DNA of 64,000 nt from Jacaranda mimosifolia (Eukaryota; Streptophyta; Magnoliopsida; Lamiales; Bignoniaceae). The position numbers were made by a program, and so were the translations under genes. The DNA lies in contig CM032133.1 of the NCBI GenBank assembly GCA_018894105.1, positions 18,242,501-18,306,500 of the forward strand, in the 5' to 3' direction. Every line of letters begins with the position of its first letter. The stretch's first letter is position 1. Under the pieces are notes generated by a model. That model was not told where the DNA came from. It did no database searches and worked only from the letters and a program-made list of their open reading frames with translations. This document shows positions 24,219 through 35,545 of this stretch, in pieces.

Positions 24219-24667
24219 ATGCATCAAAATGGATATGGACTTTATTAATAATATAAATGTATCCGCACCTTGTATGCAGCATCGACGTCTGAATAATCAA
24301 AGCAAACCTCGACGGGGTTCCTCTCGTGGCCGGACTGAGGGATCTGCACTTTTCCAGTCAGATCGTCCGTCTCGTGTTGCTTGGCTGGTGTAAATGCTAT
24401 CGTCGTCTGCCCGCTCTCCAGCTCACCCCATCTACACAAATTAAATTAACATCAATTATAATTAATTTATGATTTTATTCATTCATCATAACTGGCTAAG
24501 CTAGACGTTTGAGATGAGGAGTTTTGATATTTATTTATATACCTATGAGAATCGTCGAGGCGGCGGACGTGATAGCCGAAGGCCTTGGCGTAGAAGGCAA
24601 TTGATTTGGCAACATCTCTGACGTACACAACTGTATATGCATACTTCGGGCTCAGATTTGATGCCAT
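23590..24667 (-). CDS. Glyoxalase-I-like VOC-superfamily protein, three exons
   Basis: Exons (minus strand): 24543-24667, 24269-24431 and 23590-23709, all with GT-AG borders. Together they give 408 bp, or 135 residues plus TAG. Exon 1 opens MASNLSPKYAYTVVYVRDV then SIAFYAKAFGY, the first beta-alpha-beta unit of a vicinal-oxygen-chelate fold. Exon 2 has FDYSDVDAAYK. Exon 3 has EKEWGQKVGYVRDIDGMVV, the usual C-terminal VOC block. Length and sequence fit the small cytosolic single-VOC-domain plant proteins described as desiccation-induced glyoxalase-like (Arabidopsis At1g07645 type, from memory). The substrate is unknown, and true glyoxalase I activity should not be assumed. The promoter side carries GATA and GA microsatellites. 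The start is the first Met of the conserved block. Confidence 0.88.
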
Positions 24668-24778
24668 CTCTTTCTCCTGCTCAAATCCACTCCTTTTTTT
24701 TTTTTTTTCCTTATTTTGATGGAATACTCTAGGATCGTCACAACTCTAAAAGCCAGCTTAAAGTTATAATATATATAT

Positions 24779-24782
24779 ATAG

Positions 24783-24842
<60 letters not shown>
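24779..24842. repeat. (GATA)n followed by (GA)n microsatellite in the VOC gene 5' region
   Basis: Five to six GATA units run directly into about 20 GA units, roughly 110-175 bp upstream of the VOC start codon. On the gene's own strand this is a CT-rich tract. CT/GA tracts in plant leaders can bind BPC-type factors; any role here is inference. The minus-strand frame at 24652-24894 that reads through it is low-complexity. Confidence 0.85.
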
Positions 24843-24844
<2 letters not shown>

Positions 24845-24894
24845 TGTAGACGTGGAGAGTGGACTTGGTCCTGAAGCTTACACATGTTTCTCAT

Positions 24895-25825
24895 GCAGGT
24901 TAAAAGCTGCCACGTCCATTTTCAGCTACCTATCTTCTACACGCTGTACATCAATGAAACGCCGGCGTCCCTTGATCCCTATTCGTCTTTTTTTCTTTTT
25001 CTGTTTCTGTTTTTTTTCCCCAGATCCAGTTATTCAAATTTTTTCCGGCTCTCGCTTCTCAGGATTTTACTTCACTTCCCTCTTTCAGATCTCAACTAAT
25101 TTTACTCTAAGCTGTAATTTTACCTCAGACAAAGCAGGATTCAGCTTAAAAGTTCCGTCCTCTCTCCTGATTTTGACATTTTTAGCTTCTAACCTGTAAA
25201 TTATCTTAAGACTTTATTACATTTTTGGGAAGCGCGGACGCTAATTTCATGAAATTTGAGATGTATTCCCTTGCAGTTTGCGCGGCAATTCTCTACCGTG
25301 TGTCTCTGCAAATGGAAGTAAGTTCTGTGGGAAATGCTCCGTAGATCCGAAGCTCATGTTTTCTTTCAGCTTTATGTTTCGGGAAGCTCTAATCAACGTC
25401 CTTGCAATCTTATTTTTCTTTGAGTTTGATTTCGAAATTGAATCTTTTTGGGTTATGATTTTATGATGTCTACATATGATGCATAAATTTAAATCTTTTG
25501 AAACTATGCTTCAATTCCACATGGAGCATTTAACCTGTATTTGCTTTTATCTCTTGTTTCGGGATCTTGTAGGGTTGGAAATAGGTAATTTTCATGACTT
25601 TCTTTGATATTAGGTGGATGGTAAAAAGTGTTGTAAAATTATAACCAGAAATGCAGAATTCTGACTGCTTGCCACATTAAAGAACTATGAATGAAGAAAA
25701 CTCCAAGAAACTTGGATTACTAGGACATTTATGAAATCATTCATATTAACGAGAAGCGAAATCATTCATATTAATCAGAGAAGCTGGGATTACTAGGATT
25801 TTTCTAAAATCGTCATTTTTTTAGC
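24895..25825. other. Intergenic or intronic region between the VOC gene and a GHKL-like exon
   Basis: Pyrimidine-rich DNA at 24985-25025. A possible small exon (cttgcag acceptor at about 25276, AA|GTAAGT donor at about 25318) hints at the 5' end of a plus-strand transcript, divergent from the VOC gene. No conserved coding sequence was recognised in it. Confidence 0.3.
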
Positions 25826-25919
25826 CTTTGCACCATTTCCGACACAGGTGCTGGAAGCACTTTGGAGGAGTTTGAAGAATTGAAATACCGAAATGGTCCC
25901 ACTTTGGCTGGTAAATGGG
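25826..25919 (+). pseudogene. Isolated GHKL-ATPase-like exon (possibly MTOPVIB-like), gene not reconstructable
   Basis: Between an acceptor-like 'tttttttag' and a donor-like TGG|GTAAGA lies an open stretch reading LCTISDTGAGS then TLEEFEELKYRNGPTLAGKW. SDTGAGS matches the DxGxG nucleotide-binding box of GHKL ATPases. The sequence after it resembles, from memory, the plant meiotic topoisomerase VI B-like protein MTOPVIB. The frame stays open past the donor to 26093, so the exon might instead extend. No neighbouring exons of that protein were found. The next 6 kb is nested retrotransposons. This could be a gene with transposon-filled introns or a stranded fragment; identity is tentative. Confidence 0.35.
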
Positions 25920-26109
25920 TAAGAAAAGCTATTGATACACTTCACATTCATAATGTTAGAGTATATATCAACTCACCATCGGCTGTTAGTTCGTTAAAAC
26001 ATTATTCTAAGTTAGTTACAAGTTTGTTTTCAGATAATTCTAGAAAGGCTCCAGCTTCACATATAAAAGCAAACCTCCTTCCATTTTGTGGTTAAAAAAA
26101 ATAAAAATA

Positions 26110-26952
26110 AAAATGAAATAATATCAGTATCTTTCCTCTCAAGTTTTTTGAGTTTTTTCATTCTCTTTCAATTTCTTTGGTCTTTTCCATGGTAACTTGA
26201 AATTCTATCATTGTATCAGAAGTTACATCCTCTAAGTATTTAAGACAAAACATCAAAAGAGGGCTATCCCACACACCGAGAGAAATTTGTAATTGAGTAG
26301 AGAGACATGATACAACACTATTTCCTTGTATACTAGAGCTACCAGCAACATGACTAGAAGACTTATGTGCAAAGCCAACAGCCAACTTTCCAGCAGTAGG
26401 TAATCTCATCTGAGGCATTTGCAAATCCTTGAAGGAGTATTTGTTGTGAGGCCAGGTCCTTCACAAAACAGTGTGTAGGATAGAACTCAAATATAACCTG
26501 ATTGTCTTTAATAAATTGAGATACTGATGGTAGATTCTTTGTGGTTCGAGGAACATGAAGAAGGTAGTGAAGCATTAAAACTTTAGATCGTGTAGCAAAG
26601 CCGATTGACCAACATTAGATATAGATAAATCATAGCTATTTCCTACTAAAATTTTATCTGAACCTTTGTAGGTGGATGAGCTTGCTAGGTTGGACAAAAG
26701 CTCCAAAATCAGGATACCAGGAGCTGTCAGCTACCTATTTCTGGAGTTGCAATCATGACGTTTGCCTGAGATGGAGGTGGAGAAGCTACAACCAATTGCG
26801 GTGATGGAACAATAGCTTGATTGCTTGAGCTAACTTGTGGACTATTCTGAATATATTGTGTTTGTGAGGCCTCTGAACTGTAGTTGAAAGGTTGAGCATT
26901 ACTGTATTCAGCTTGAGGAGAGCCAAAATTATTGAAAGATTGTTGTTGATAG
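26110..26952 (-). pseudogene. Ty1/copia protease/pre-integrase remnant (right part of a split element)
   Basis: Minus-strand frames give a Gln/Ser/Pro-rich linker (26727-26993) and then, around 26370-26700, degenerate copia sequence including LLHVPRTTKNLPSVSQF, FEFYPTHCFVKDL and QILLQG. This is the segment between protease and the GAG-pre-integrase domain in many plant copia elements. Stops and frameshifts are frequent. The 5' part of the same element is at 31231-32060 and was separated by the insertion at 26953-31230. Confidence 0.7.
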
Positions 26953-28067
26953 TGTAGACATATCAATTTTTGGCTAATTGAGAAGTGACACATGTAAAAT
27001 AATATATTAAATATTAATTTAAAATTTTCTATTTATATTTTGGGATTTATTAAATTTAATTCCTAAAAATAAATAGTTAATTTTAATTAATAGTTTAATA
27101 TTTATTTTATATTCAAATCAAGCATTGACACGTGTCAAAGATGGAGTGTCTGCATCAATGGACCAATCAAATCAAAGATATTTGATATTGATATTATCTT
27201 TTGTTGTTTGATATTATTAAATCAAATATATCTTATATTATCTCTTGATTTTGATATTATTTTATCAAAGAGATAATCTTTGAAGGAGTTCAAGTCAATC
27301 AGAAGTCTTTTATCAAACACCTATATAAAGGAGTGATTCCAGCTCATTTGACACAACACAAATTCCAGCAGACAAGAGAAACTCTAAAGGAGGCTAGCAA
27401 TTCTCTCAATCAAATTCAAAGGAGATCCACGAAGTTCAAGGCGTTCTTTGCGGAATCCATATATTTTTGGCGTTTGATTTGAGATTAAAGTGTGAAGCCT
27501 CCGAATTGGCGTTATTCCAGTCAAATCAAATTCAAAGGAGATCCGCGAAGTTCAAGGCGTTCTTTGCGGAATTCATATATTTTTGGCGTTTGATTCAAGA
27601 TTAAGGCGCGAAGCCCCCGAATTGGCGTTATTCCAGTCAAATCAAATTCAAAGGAGATCCACGAAATTCAAGGCGTTCTTTGTGGAATCCATATATTTTT
27701 GGCGTTTGATTCGAGATTAAGGCACAAAGCCCCCGAATTGGCGTTATTCCAGTCAAATCAAATTCAAAGGAGATCCACGACGTTCAATGCGTTCTTCACG
27801 AAATCCACATATTTTTGGCGTTTGATTCGAAATTAAGGTGCAAAGCCCTCGAATTGACGTTATTCTATTCAAATCAAATTCAAAGGAGATCCACGGCATT
27901 TAAGGCATTTTTTACGGAGCTCAAGATTATATTTAGAAGGGAAGAATCAGAGGATTAGATTAGAGATAGAATCCACAGTTGACTAATAAGTTTCACTTTT
28001 ATTTTATTTGTACAAATTTTTCTTGTCTTGTAATTTTATTTTGCAGACAAAGAAATTTGTTGTTACA
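26953..28067 (+). repeat. Left LTR, 1115 bp, with five 116-bp tandem units
   Basis: Units begin at 27411, 27527, 27643, 27759 and 27875, an exact 116-bp period, each starting caaattcaaaggagatcc. A TATA box (ctatataaag, 27321-27330) lies about 80 bp before the array, so the repeats fall in the transcribed leader of the LTR. The last unit diverges after about 35 bp. Confidence 0.9.
27319..27330 (+). promoter_or_regulatory. TATA box of the left LTR
   Basis: The sequence acctatataaag is duplicated in the right LTR at about 30605-30615. Position and sequence fit an LTR core promoter. Transcription start was not determined. Confidence 0.6.
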
Positions 28068-28136
28068 AATTTTGGCACGCCAAGTGGGACCATTTCTACC
28101 TCTCATATCTTTCCTTCATTAAGACTGAAGTATCAA

Positions 28137-29312
28137 ATGGCTGCAAACAAGACTGCTGCATTGAAAATTACTACCTCAAATTCCTCATGTACTGGAGCAA
28201 AAAGTGTTGGCGTCATCACAAGAATTATGTCCAAGAAGCCGCAATCATTTTCGGAGGTGGCTCTTTCGCTTGCTGTGGAAAAGATGTTGCCGCATTTTAT
28301 TAATATAAATGAAGATAGTGGAGACTCAAAGAAAGAATCTGCATCATCCATTCTCTGCTCAACATTAAATTCCTCAAACACAGCAACGGTGATGGCGACA
28401 AGTGCTACAACTTTGGAGGAACAAGTTGCAAATTTGACGAAAGCTATTGAAAGAATCATGAGGCATGTCCAAGAACGAGATTTTCAAATCTCCAAATTGA
28501 TGAGTAAAGTGGATAATCTTGATGCAAGTTGTATGGTGGAAAAACAAATTGAGGCTTACAACGAAGGCGAAACATCCATAAAGAAATAGCCAGCCGAAAA
28601 TGAAAAGACTGCAACAAAAGAACTAGAAGTTTCCACTAGATTAATTCCTAGCAACCCACTGGAGGAGTTTATCATGAAGACTATCAAAGACAAGCTTAAT
28701 GGAAGTTCTAAGTCGTCTATGACTTACTCCAAGCCATATACTCAAAGGATTGATAACTTGAAAATGCCGGTCAGTTACCAACCCCCAAAGTTTCAACAAT
28801 TTGATGGCAAAAGCAATCCAAAGCAGCACGTGACTCACTTCATTAAGACTTGTAATAATGCTGGGACATATAGAGATCATTTAGTCAAGCAATTTGTTCG
28901 ATCATTAAAGGATGATGCTTTTGATTGGTATACTGACTTGGAGGCAGGCTCTATCGGTAGTTGGGGGCAACTGGAACAAGAGTTCCTCAATCATTTTTAC
29001 AGCACTCGAAGAACAGTCAACATGATTGAACTCACCAACTCTCGCTAGTGGAAAGAAGAACCTGTCATTGACTACATCAATCGCTGGAGAAATTTGAGTT
29101 TTAACTGCAAAGATCAATTGTCGGAGGCTTCAACAATTGAGATGTGTATCCAAGGAATCCATTGGAGTCTTTGCTACATACTTCAAGGAATTAAACCAAA
29201 AACTTTTGAAGATTTGGCAACTCGTGCACATAATATTGAAATGAGCATGAATTTTGATGAACAAGAAGATTCAAGTGATGTTCAAGATGATGAAGATGTT
29301 GGGGGCAATTAA
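28137..29312 (+). pseudogene. Gag protein of the gag-only retrotransposon, interrupted by two TAG codons
   Basis: One frame of 392 codons including the stop, starting at the first ATG after the left LTR (MAANKTAALKITTSN). Residues about 80-145 look helical (TTLEEQVANLTKAIERIM). The core is Ty3/gypsy-type retrotransposon gag: PPKFQQFDGKSNPKQHVTHF, DAFDWYTDLEAGSIGSWGQLE, FLNHFYST and EEPVIDYINRWRNL. In-frame TAG codons occur at 28587-28589 and 29046-29048. The second sits where relatives usually have Gln, so both may be CAG-to-TAG changes. No zinc knuckle or protease follows. The protein ends in an acidic tail (EDSSDVQDDEDV). Confidence 0.8.
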
Positions 29313-29329
29313 TTTTCATCTTCAAATTA

Positions 29330-30000
29330 CAAATGCTCCTCGATATAAGTCTAAACTGTCAATAATACTCCCAGATAAGAGTATAAACTATCTAAAATTT
29401 TCAAGTCTCCAAGTCCAAGACTCAAATTTTTAAGTCTCCAAATCAAAGACTCAAGTCTCTAAGTCTTCAAATTCAAGATCATGTCTCAAGTATTCAAGTC
29501 AAGGCTCAAGTTTCGAAGTCTTCAAATTCAAAACTCAACTTTGCAAATCTCTGAATCCACGACCCAAGTCTTCAAATTCAAGACTCAAGTCTCCAGATGT
29601 CCAAATTCAAGAGTCAAGTTTTCAAGTTTCCAACTCAAATACTCAAACCTCCAAGTCTTCAAGTCCAAAGCTCAAGTCTTCAAATTTCAAATGCTCCTAG
29701 ATATGAGCATAAACTATCCATATATTCAAAGTCTTCCCTTGTGCTCCTTGATAAGAGCTTAAACTTTCAATAAGGCTCATAGATATGAGCACAAACTATC
29801 TACATATTCAAAGTCTCCCCATGTGATCCTTGATATGAGCTTAAACTTTCAATAAGGCTCTTAGGTATGAGCATAAACTATCAAATATTCAAATTCTCCC
29901 CATGTACTCCTTGATAAGAGTGTAAACTGTCTATTAAGTCAAACTCAAGTAAACTCCTTGACGTGAGTATAAATTGTCAATCAAATTTAAGTGAACTCCT
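29330..30000. repeat. Low-complexity and about 82-bp tandem repeats in the 3' untranslated part
   Basis: About 29390-29690 is built of variants of 'aagtctccaaattcaagactc'. From about 29690, three units of about 80-82 bp carry 'gatatgagc.taaact.tc' and 'attcaaa.tctccccatgt' blocks, with the phrase aaact(t/g)tc.a(t)aag at 29761, 29843 and 29923. The 93-codon frame at 29481-29762 is a translation of these repeats. Confidence 0.7.
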
Positions 30001-30237
30001 TGACGCACGAGCATAAACTGTGTACGGCACACCAATCAAAAGGATATTTACTTTGAATTATATTATGACTTGATCCTTTGATTAGGCACCATAGCTTGAG
30101 GAATGCTTGGAGGATGTTTTTGTCAAAAACATATGTGAAAAAATTGAGAGAAAAGGAAAATTTCTCAAATACTTCAAGCTTTGCCTCTTTCGTGGATAAT
30201 TGACACATCTTTCGCCAAGCCTTGAAGTGGGGGCATT

Positions 30238-31230
30238 TGTAGACATATCAATTTTTGGCCAATTGAGAAGTGACACATGTAAAATAATATATTAAATATT
30301 AATTTAAAATTTTCTATTTATATTTTGGGATTTATTAAATTTAATTCCTAAAAATAAATAGTTAATTTTAATTAATAGTTTAATATTTATTTTATATTCA
30401 AATCAAGCATTGACACGTGTCAAAGATTGAGTATCTGCATCAATGGACCAATCAAATCAAAGATATTTGATATTGATATTATCTTTTGTTGTTTGATATT
30501 ATTAAATCAAATATATCTTATATAATCTCTTGATTTTGATATTATTTTATCAAAGAGATAATCTTTGAAGTAGTTCAAATCAATCAGAAGTCTTCCATCA
30601 AACACCTATATAAAGGAGTGATTCTAGCTCATTTGACACAACACAAATTCCAGCGGACGAGAGAAACTTTGAAGGAGGCCAGCAATTCTCTCAATCAAAT
30701 TCAAAGGAGATCCACGAAGTTCAAGGCGTTCTTTGCGGAATCCATATATTTTTGGTGTTTGATTCGAGATTAAGGCGCGAAGCCCCCGAATTGGCGTTAT
30801 TCCAGTCAAATCAAATTCAAAGGAGATCCACGAAGTTCAAGGCGTTCTTTGCGGAATCCATATATTTTTTGTGTTTGATTCGAGATTAAGGCGCGAAGCC
30901 CCCAAATTGGTGTTATTCCAGTCAAATCAAATTCAAAGGAGATCCACTACGTCCAAGGCGTTCTTCACGGAATCCACATATTTTTGGCGCTTGATTCGAA
31001 ATTAAGGTGCAAAGCCGTCGAATTGACGTTATTCTATTCAAATCAAATTCATAGGAGATCCACGGCGTTTAAGGCTTTTTTCACGGAGCTCAAGATTATA
31101 TTTAGAAGGGAAGAATCAGAGGATTAGATTAGAGATACAGTTGACTGATAAGTTTCAATTTTATTTTATTTGTACAAATTTTTCTTGTTTTGTAATTTTA
31201 ATTTTTGCAGACAAGAAATTTGTTGTTACA
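30238..31230 (+). repeat. Right LTR, 993 bp, with four 116-bp tandem units
   Basis: Units begin at 30696, 30812, 30928 and 31044. The 122-bp length difference from the left LTR is one 116-bp unit plus small indels, including an 8-bp gap near 31135. Otherwise the LTRs are very similar, suggesting moderate age. Confidence 0.9.
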
Positions 31231-32060
31231 TATAGTATGTCAGAAAACCACTAAAAACAGTCTGAAAATTTTGCTAATTAAAAGTACAATTATTAGCAGA
31301 GTAATTGCTATAAGTTGGTGGAGGTGTGGCACCGGCCAGCAACTATCCCTAAGTATGATTGATCAAGTCAATAGTAGCAATGATGAGCCATGTGGCCTAT
31401 CTTACCACATATTTGACATTGTGGTCAAGAGCTACCAAAACGTCCACGACCTATGCCTCGTGAAAATGGATTCGGTGGTCGAGTTGGTGGTCAGTATGGA
31501 TTTGTAGCGGTTGGATGATAACTGGGAGATTAGACATAGAGGTGTTGGGTGATAACCATTGGAATTCTGTCCTTGTTGTCCAGTGATTTGAGTTGTGGCC
31601 TGAGTATGAATAGGTTGTTACTGAACGGCAACATTAATGCTCAACGGGAGCTACAGTCAGGTGTTAATCCACTCAAGATAGTGGAAATATGCATTGTTTC
31701 AGATATAGGCAGACCACAACTGGCTAAGCTAGCGCAAACAGATTGAATCTGAGCAAGGTACTCCCTCACTGATTGGTCTTTCTTAGGTTTTTCAACATAC
31801 AAGGAATATGCATAACTTGTGAAGTAGAAGAGGTAGAGAACATCTACTGCAGTTTATTCCATATTTCATATGAAGAAGTGCACCGAATTAGAGCAGGTAA
31901 AATTTTGGGACTGGTGGATGCTAGTGGCCAAGATGCAAGTGCACATAACGTTCAAGAAGAATTCTTCCCGTTCATAATGAGAATGCCCTGTTAATTGGAG
32001 CTGGAATCAACCTCAACCTCCTATTAAGTGGGCAGGAAGGTAGTATATACTTTGCTTTGT
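31231..32060 (-). pseudogene. Ty1/copia gag remnant (left part of the split element)
   Basis: On the minus strand the end of a copia gag can be read. SETMHISTILSGLTPDC (about 31640-31700) resembles the UBN2-type 'ILSGLP.E' region. PTRPPNPFSRGIGRGRF is an RG-rich linker. 31377-31418 encodes a CCHC zinc knuckle (CQICGKIGHMAHHC). Several stops interrupt it. It continues at 26952 on the far side of the gag-only element. Confidence 0.75.
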
Positions 32061-34940
32061 CCATGATATGGATTGAAGAATAATTGCAAACTTTTATTAC
32101 CTGAACCAAAACTAGTAACAAAGTACAGAGATATGCAAAAGTGAAGTTAATGATGCAAAAATTCTAGCAAAGAATTCATATATATTGTGTTTCAGACGGT
32201 CTTTTTATTTTAATATTACTGGGAGGATTGACGTCTACGCCTATTGATCTCCAAGTGGGATTCTCCTTCAAATTCTTCAAGCTTTGCAGGATCTTTGTCA
32301 TTCCCTCTATCAGCTTGGATTGTCATCAATCTCATTTCTAAACAGCTTCTTGGATCATAAGCACAGCTATCTTCGCCAAGTAATGTACTTATTTAATATC
32401 TGTATTGCGACTATTTATTCCTTTGAATTTTAAATTTGTAACAAATATGTGTGATTTCCCACTGATACCAATCTTTTTATTTAGCTTTGCATGCTTCTCC
32501 GACTGATACCAATCTTTATAATTCCTGCTATGATTTCTTGACATTGTTCTACAAGTATCTTCAGTTAATTGCCTGGTAGCTGGTAAGTATCATTGGTTGC
32601 AGATGGAGTACTCCTTCGCATTGATATCACAAGAAAGTTACCTTCCAAAATAGCTTTTCCTATTAAAATTGCAGAATATTTATTTATGCTGATTAAATCT
32701 TTTCTTGTCAATACCAACATTGTATGAGTTCAAGAGTTATAAATTGGGGATGAACCTTTCAGTGGATTTCAGTAAAGAGTAAATAGGTAAACCTTTACAG
32801 ACCATCACTCAAATCATTGCATGATTTAAATAATGACTCAAACTTTAAATAGAATTTTAGCGTTTTGTAACAATATTAGGGATGACTCACATGGCTCCAT
32901 TTACTTTATTGGGGGACGAGAAATGATTGATGAAAAATAAGATGAAATGAATGATGGGATTAAAATATTTAAATAAATATCATGTATATAGATGATGCAT
33001 GACTGGATTCTTGCCATAACATGTGTATATTAATTGATTATTATATCTGTTGCATACATTTTATCAATATGCCCTAAGCCTCATAAATATACTATTGTAA
33101 GTATACTATTACTTCAATATGGATTAGTGATAAATTTGAGTTAATTTTTCATAATCGGTCAAATTTTGAAATTTTACCAACCAAGTTAATGATATAAACA
33201 AACAAGCATATTGGATATATAATCAAGTAAAAACATCTGTGAATGCCGGGAAATAGTTTAATAGAACTTTGTTTTACCCTCTATGATTATGGCTTATTTT
33301 ATTTTTATTATATTTAAGTAAACTAAAATTGTATACTTACATTGTTTTCGTTGATAATTGTCCATCGGTTTAATTTTTCTTTAATTATTAGAGTCATGCA
33401 TTGTTTATTTCCATACTTAAACTTAAAAAGTTAAATGATATTGTATTGATAAAATAGGTCCTTGCTGTATAGATTCTTTTTAGAAAGATCAATGAAAACA
33501 TTTTGTGATCTATGGATAATTTGGACATTTTGTATTCTTATTAGGTGGGATATCTCCACAATTACAGTCATTGGATCTCATCTTTCAGAACATGTCTGTT
33601 ACTAGATAAAATAGCATATCCAATATTGTAGTAACCCAAATTAATCAAGGCCTTAGAGAAACATCAACCAGAATTATAGGGAAAAGATAACTTAGTACAA
33701 TAAGTGATATGAATTCTCTTGAAATCAGGGAAGTTCCAATTAAGTCTCCTGATGTTCAGCAGGAATCTCATGGCCCAGGTGAAGAATATGAAGAAAGTGA
33801 GGAAGCGTTTGGCTACTTGGATATATAACAACATAAAGATGAGTTCATTATATTGTGTCATACATTATGCAGTTTTGCAAGCAATATATAATATATCACA
33901 TAGACAATTAAAATGTCCATCGACATCCGAGATCATGCCGGAATAACAAGAATCATATATTAGTAAATTCATATGCTAAGGACAAGATATAATTAATCTT
34001 AAAGTATTCTAGATACTCGAAGTTTAACTAAAAATGCATTTCTTTAACCTAATTAACTGTCTTCCCTCAATTCTTTTCATTCACGCTCATTCTACACTTT
34101 CATTTTTTGAATCTCTTTTATTATTTTAATTCTCCATTTTTTATATAGTTTATAGTTCTTTAAGTATGGACTACATTGACTAATAGGATATCTTTTGGTT
34201 CCTATTTACATATGTAACCCTAACCTTCATTTCCATCCAACTAAAGTATTCTCTAATCAAATACTTCTTCAAGTTTCCTATCTACTTAGCTTCTATCTAT
34301 CATTTGGCAATACATAAAGCATATGAATTATCATCATGTGGTGATTTTAGGATTAATGTATGCTGCCATAATACCTTTAACTTGATACTAATCCCAAATC
34401 AAAATTTAATCGTTGGAATATGGATCTTTTAATTTAACTCTTAACTATCTTGGCTTTAATCAAATTCATATATTTCTTGGAACTGCTTACTCATTTACAA
34501 CCATAAATTTCTGAAGATTAAGACTTATACAAGTTTGAACTTCATAAATCCTTTCAATATTTATTGCCAAGCAAACTCAAGTTCATATCCAACTTCAATT
34601 GGTCTTCTACCAAATTAAACACTTAAAACTTAAAACTATATAGAATATAAACCATATATAGTTTAAACAACAACCTGAAGATATATGCTAACACATTAAC
34701 AAAACTGCATTATTTTTATAAATTGGCCCCCCAAGACACTGTCCCCCAATCCCCACCACCAATATTCCAAAAAATTCTCTCTTTTTTTTTTATTGTTTAC
34801 ATTACCCACCACTTGGGATTTAAAAAGAATATTAAAGGCCAAAACAATGTAAGTTATTTCCTTTTCACTTGTTTATTTCTTGATTTTTGTATTAGAAAAG
34901 TTAAGTTTTTTTTTAATTGTTAACTTGTTTAGATTTTTGT
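32061..34940. other. AT-rich region with no firm gene
   Basis: About 32210-32400 is less AT-rich and could contain an exon, but no frame was convincing. About 33705-33830 (+) reads an acidic stretch (VPIKSPDVQQESHGPGEEYEE) ending in a stop, of unknown origin. The remainder is AT-rich. 34725-34770 is C-rich and could lie near the left end of the hAT element that follows. Confidence 0.3.
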
Positions 34941-35480
34941 ATGTGCATATTTTAATTGTTAACTTGTTATTAATCGTTATGTAAATGATGATTATTGCAT
35001 TAGATAAAAAAGGTTAGGATTTTTTTTTAATGGGTAAAAAAAAGTTAGAGTTTAATCAATTAAAATTTAGGATAAATTGATATTTTTAATTTATTAAATT
35101 TTTGTATATGCATATTTTAATTGTTAACTTGTTATTAATTGTTATGTAATTGATGATTATTGCATTAGATGAAAAAGTTAGGATCTTTTTTTTAATGGGT
35201 AAAAAAAGGTTAGAGTTTAATCAATTAAAAATTAGGATAAATTGATAATTTAATTTATTAACTTTTTGTATATGCATATTTTAATTGTTAACTTGTTATT
35301 AATTGTTATGTAATTGATGATTATTGCATTAGATAAAAAAGTTAGGGTTTATGGTTAGAATTTAGAAATTGTGAATACTTATGAATTATGCATTATGAAA
35401 GAAATACTAAATTAAGGTTAGAATTTAGAAATTGTGAATACTTATGAATTATGCATTATGAAAGAAATACTAAATTAACT
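34935..35480. repeat. Tandem repeats: three about 165-bp units, then two 64-bp units
   Basis: The word at(a/g)tgcatattttaattgttaac recurs at about 34941, 35106 and 35270. Each unit includes 'gatgattattgcattagat' and 'gggtaaaaaa'; the third is truncated near 35345. A 64-bp unit beginning ggttagaatttagaaattg occurs at 35353 and 35417. They lie just upstream of the hAT transposase frame. Confidence 0.75.
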
Positions 35481-35545
35481 GTACTTAAATTTATTTTACA
35501 ATGTTTACATGTCGATAAATAAGTTTTTCACCCGAATTTCGAAGT

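Larger units (their letters stand above)
26953..31230 (+). mobile_element. Gag-only LTR retrotransposon (TR-GAG type), 4278 bp
   Basis: Direct terminal repeats at 26953-28067 and 30238-31230 start TGTAGACATATCA and end ..TGTTGTTACA. Host flanks are GATAG and TATAG, a 4 of 5 match compatible with a 5-bp target duplication. A polypurine tract (aagtgggggcatt, 30226-30237) precedes the right LTR. A primer-binding-like TTTTGGCACGCC follows the left LTR at about 28070. The only coding region is gag (28137-29312), and pol is absent. A complete LTR pair with gag alone fits the class called TR-GAG, which must use another element's enzymes. It is inserted in a decayed minus-strand copia element. Confidence 0.85.

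Noticed and set aside
28133..28459. 108-codon minus-strand frame
   Set aside because: Antisense to the gag frame of the gag-only element.
27411..31110. CRISPR-like regular repeats
   Set aside because: The 116-bp units are contiguous with no unique spacers, and they lie in LTRs of a plant retrotransposon.
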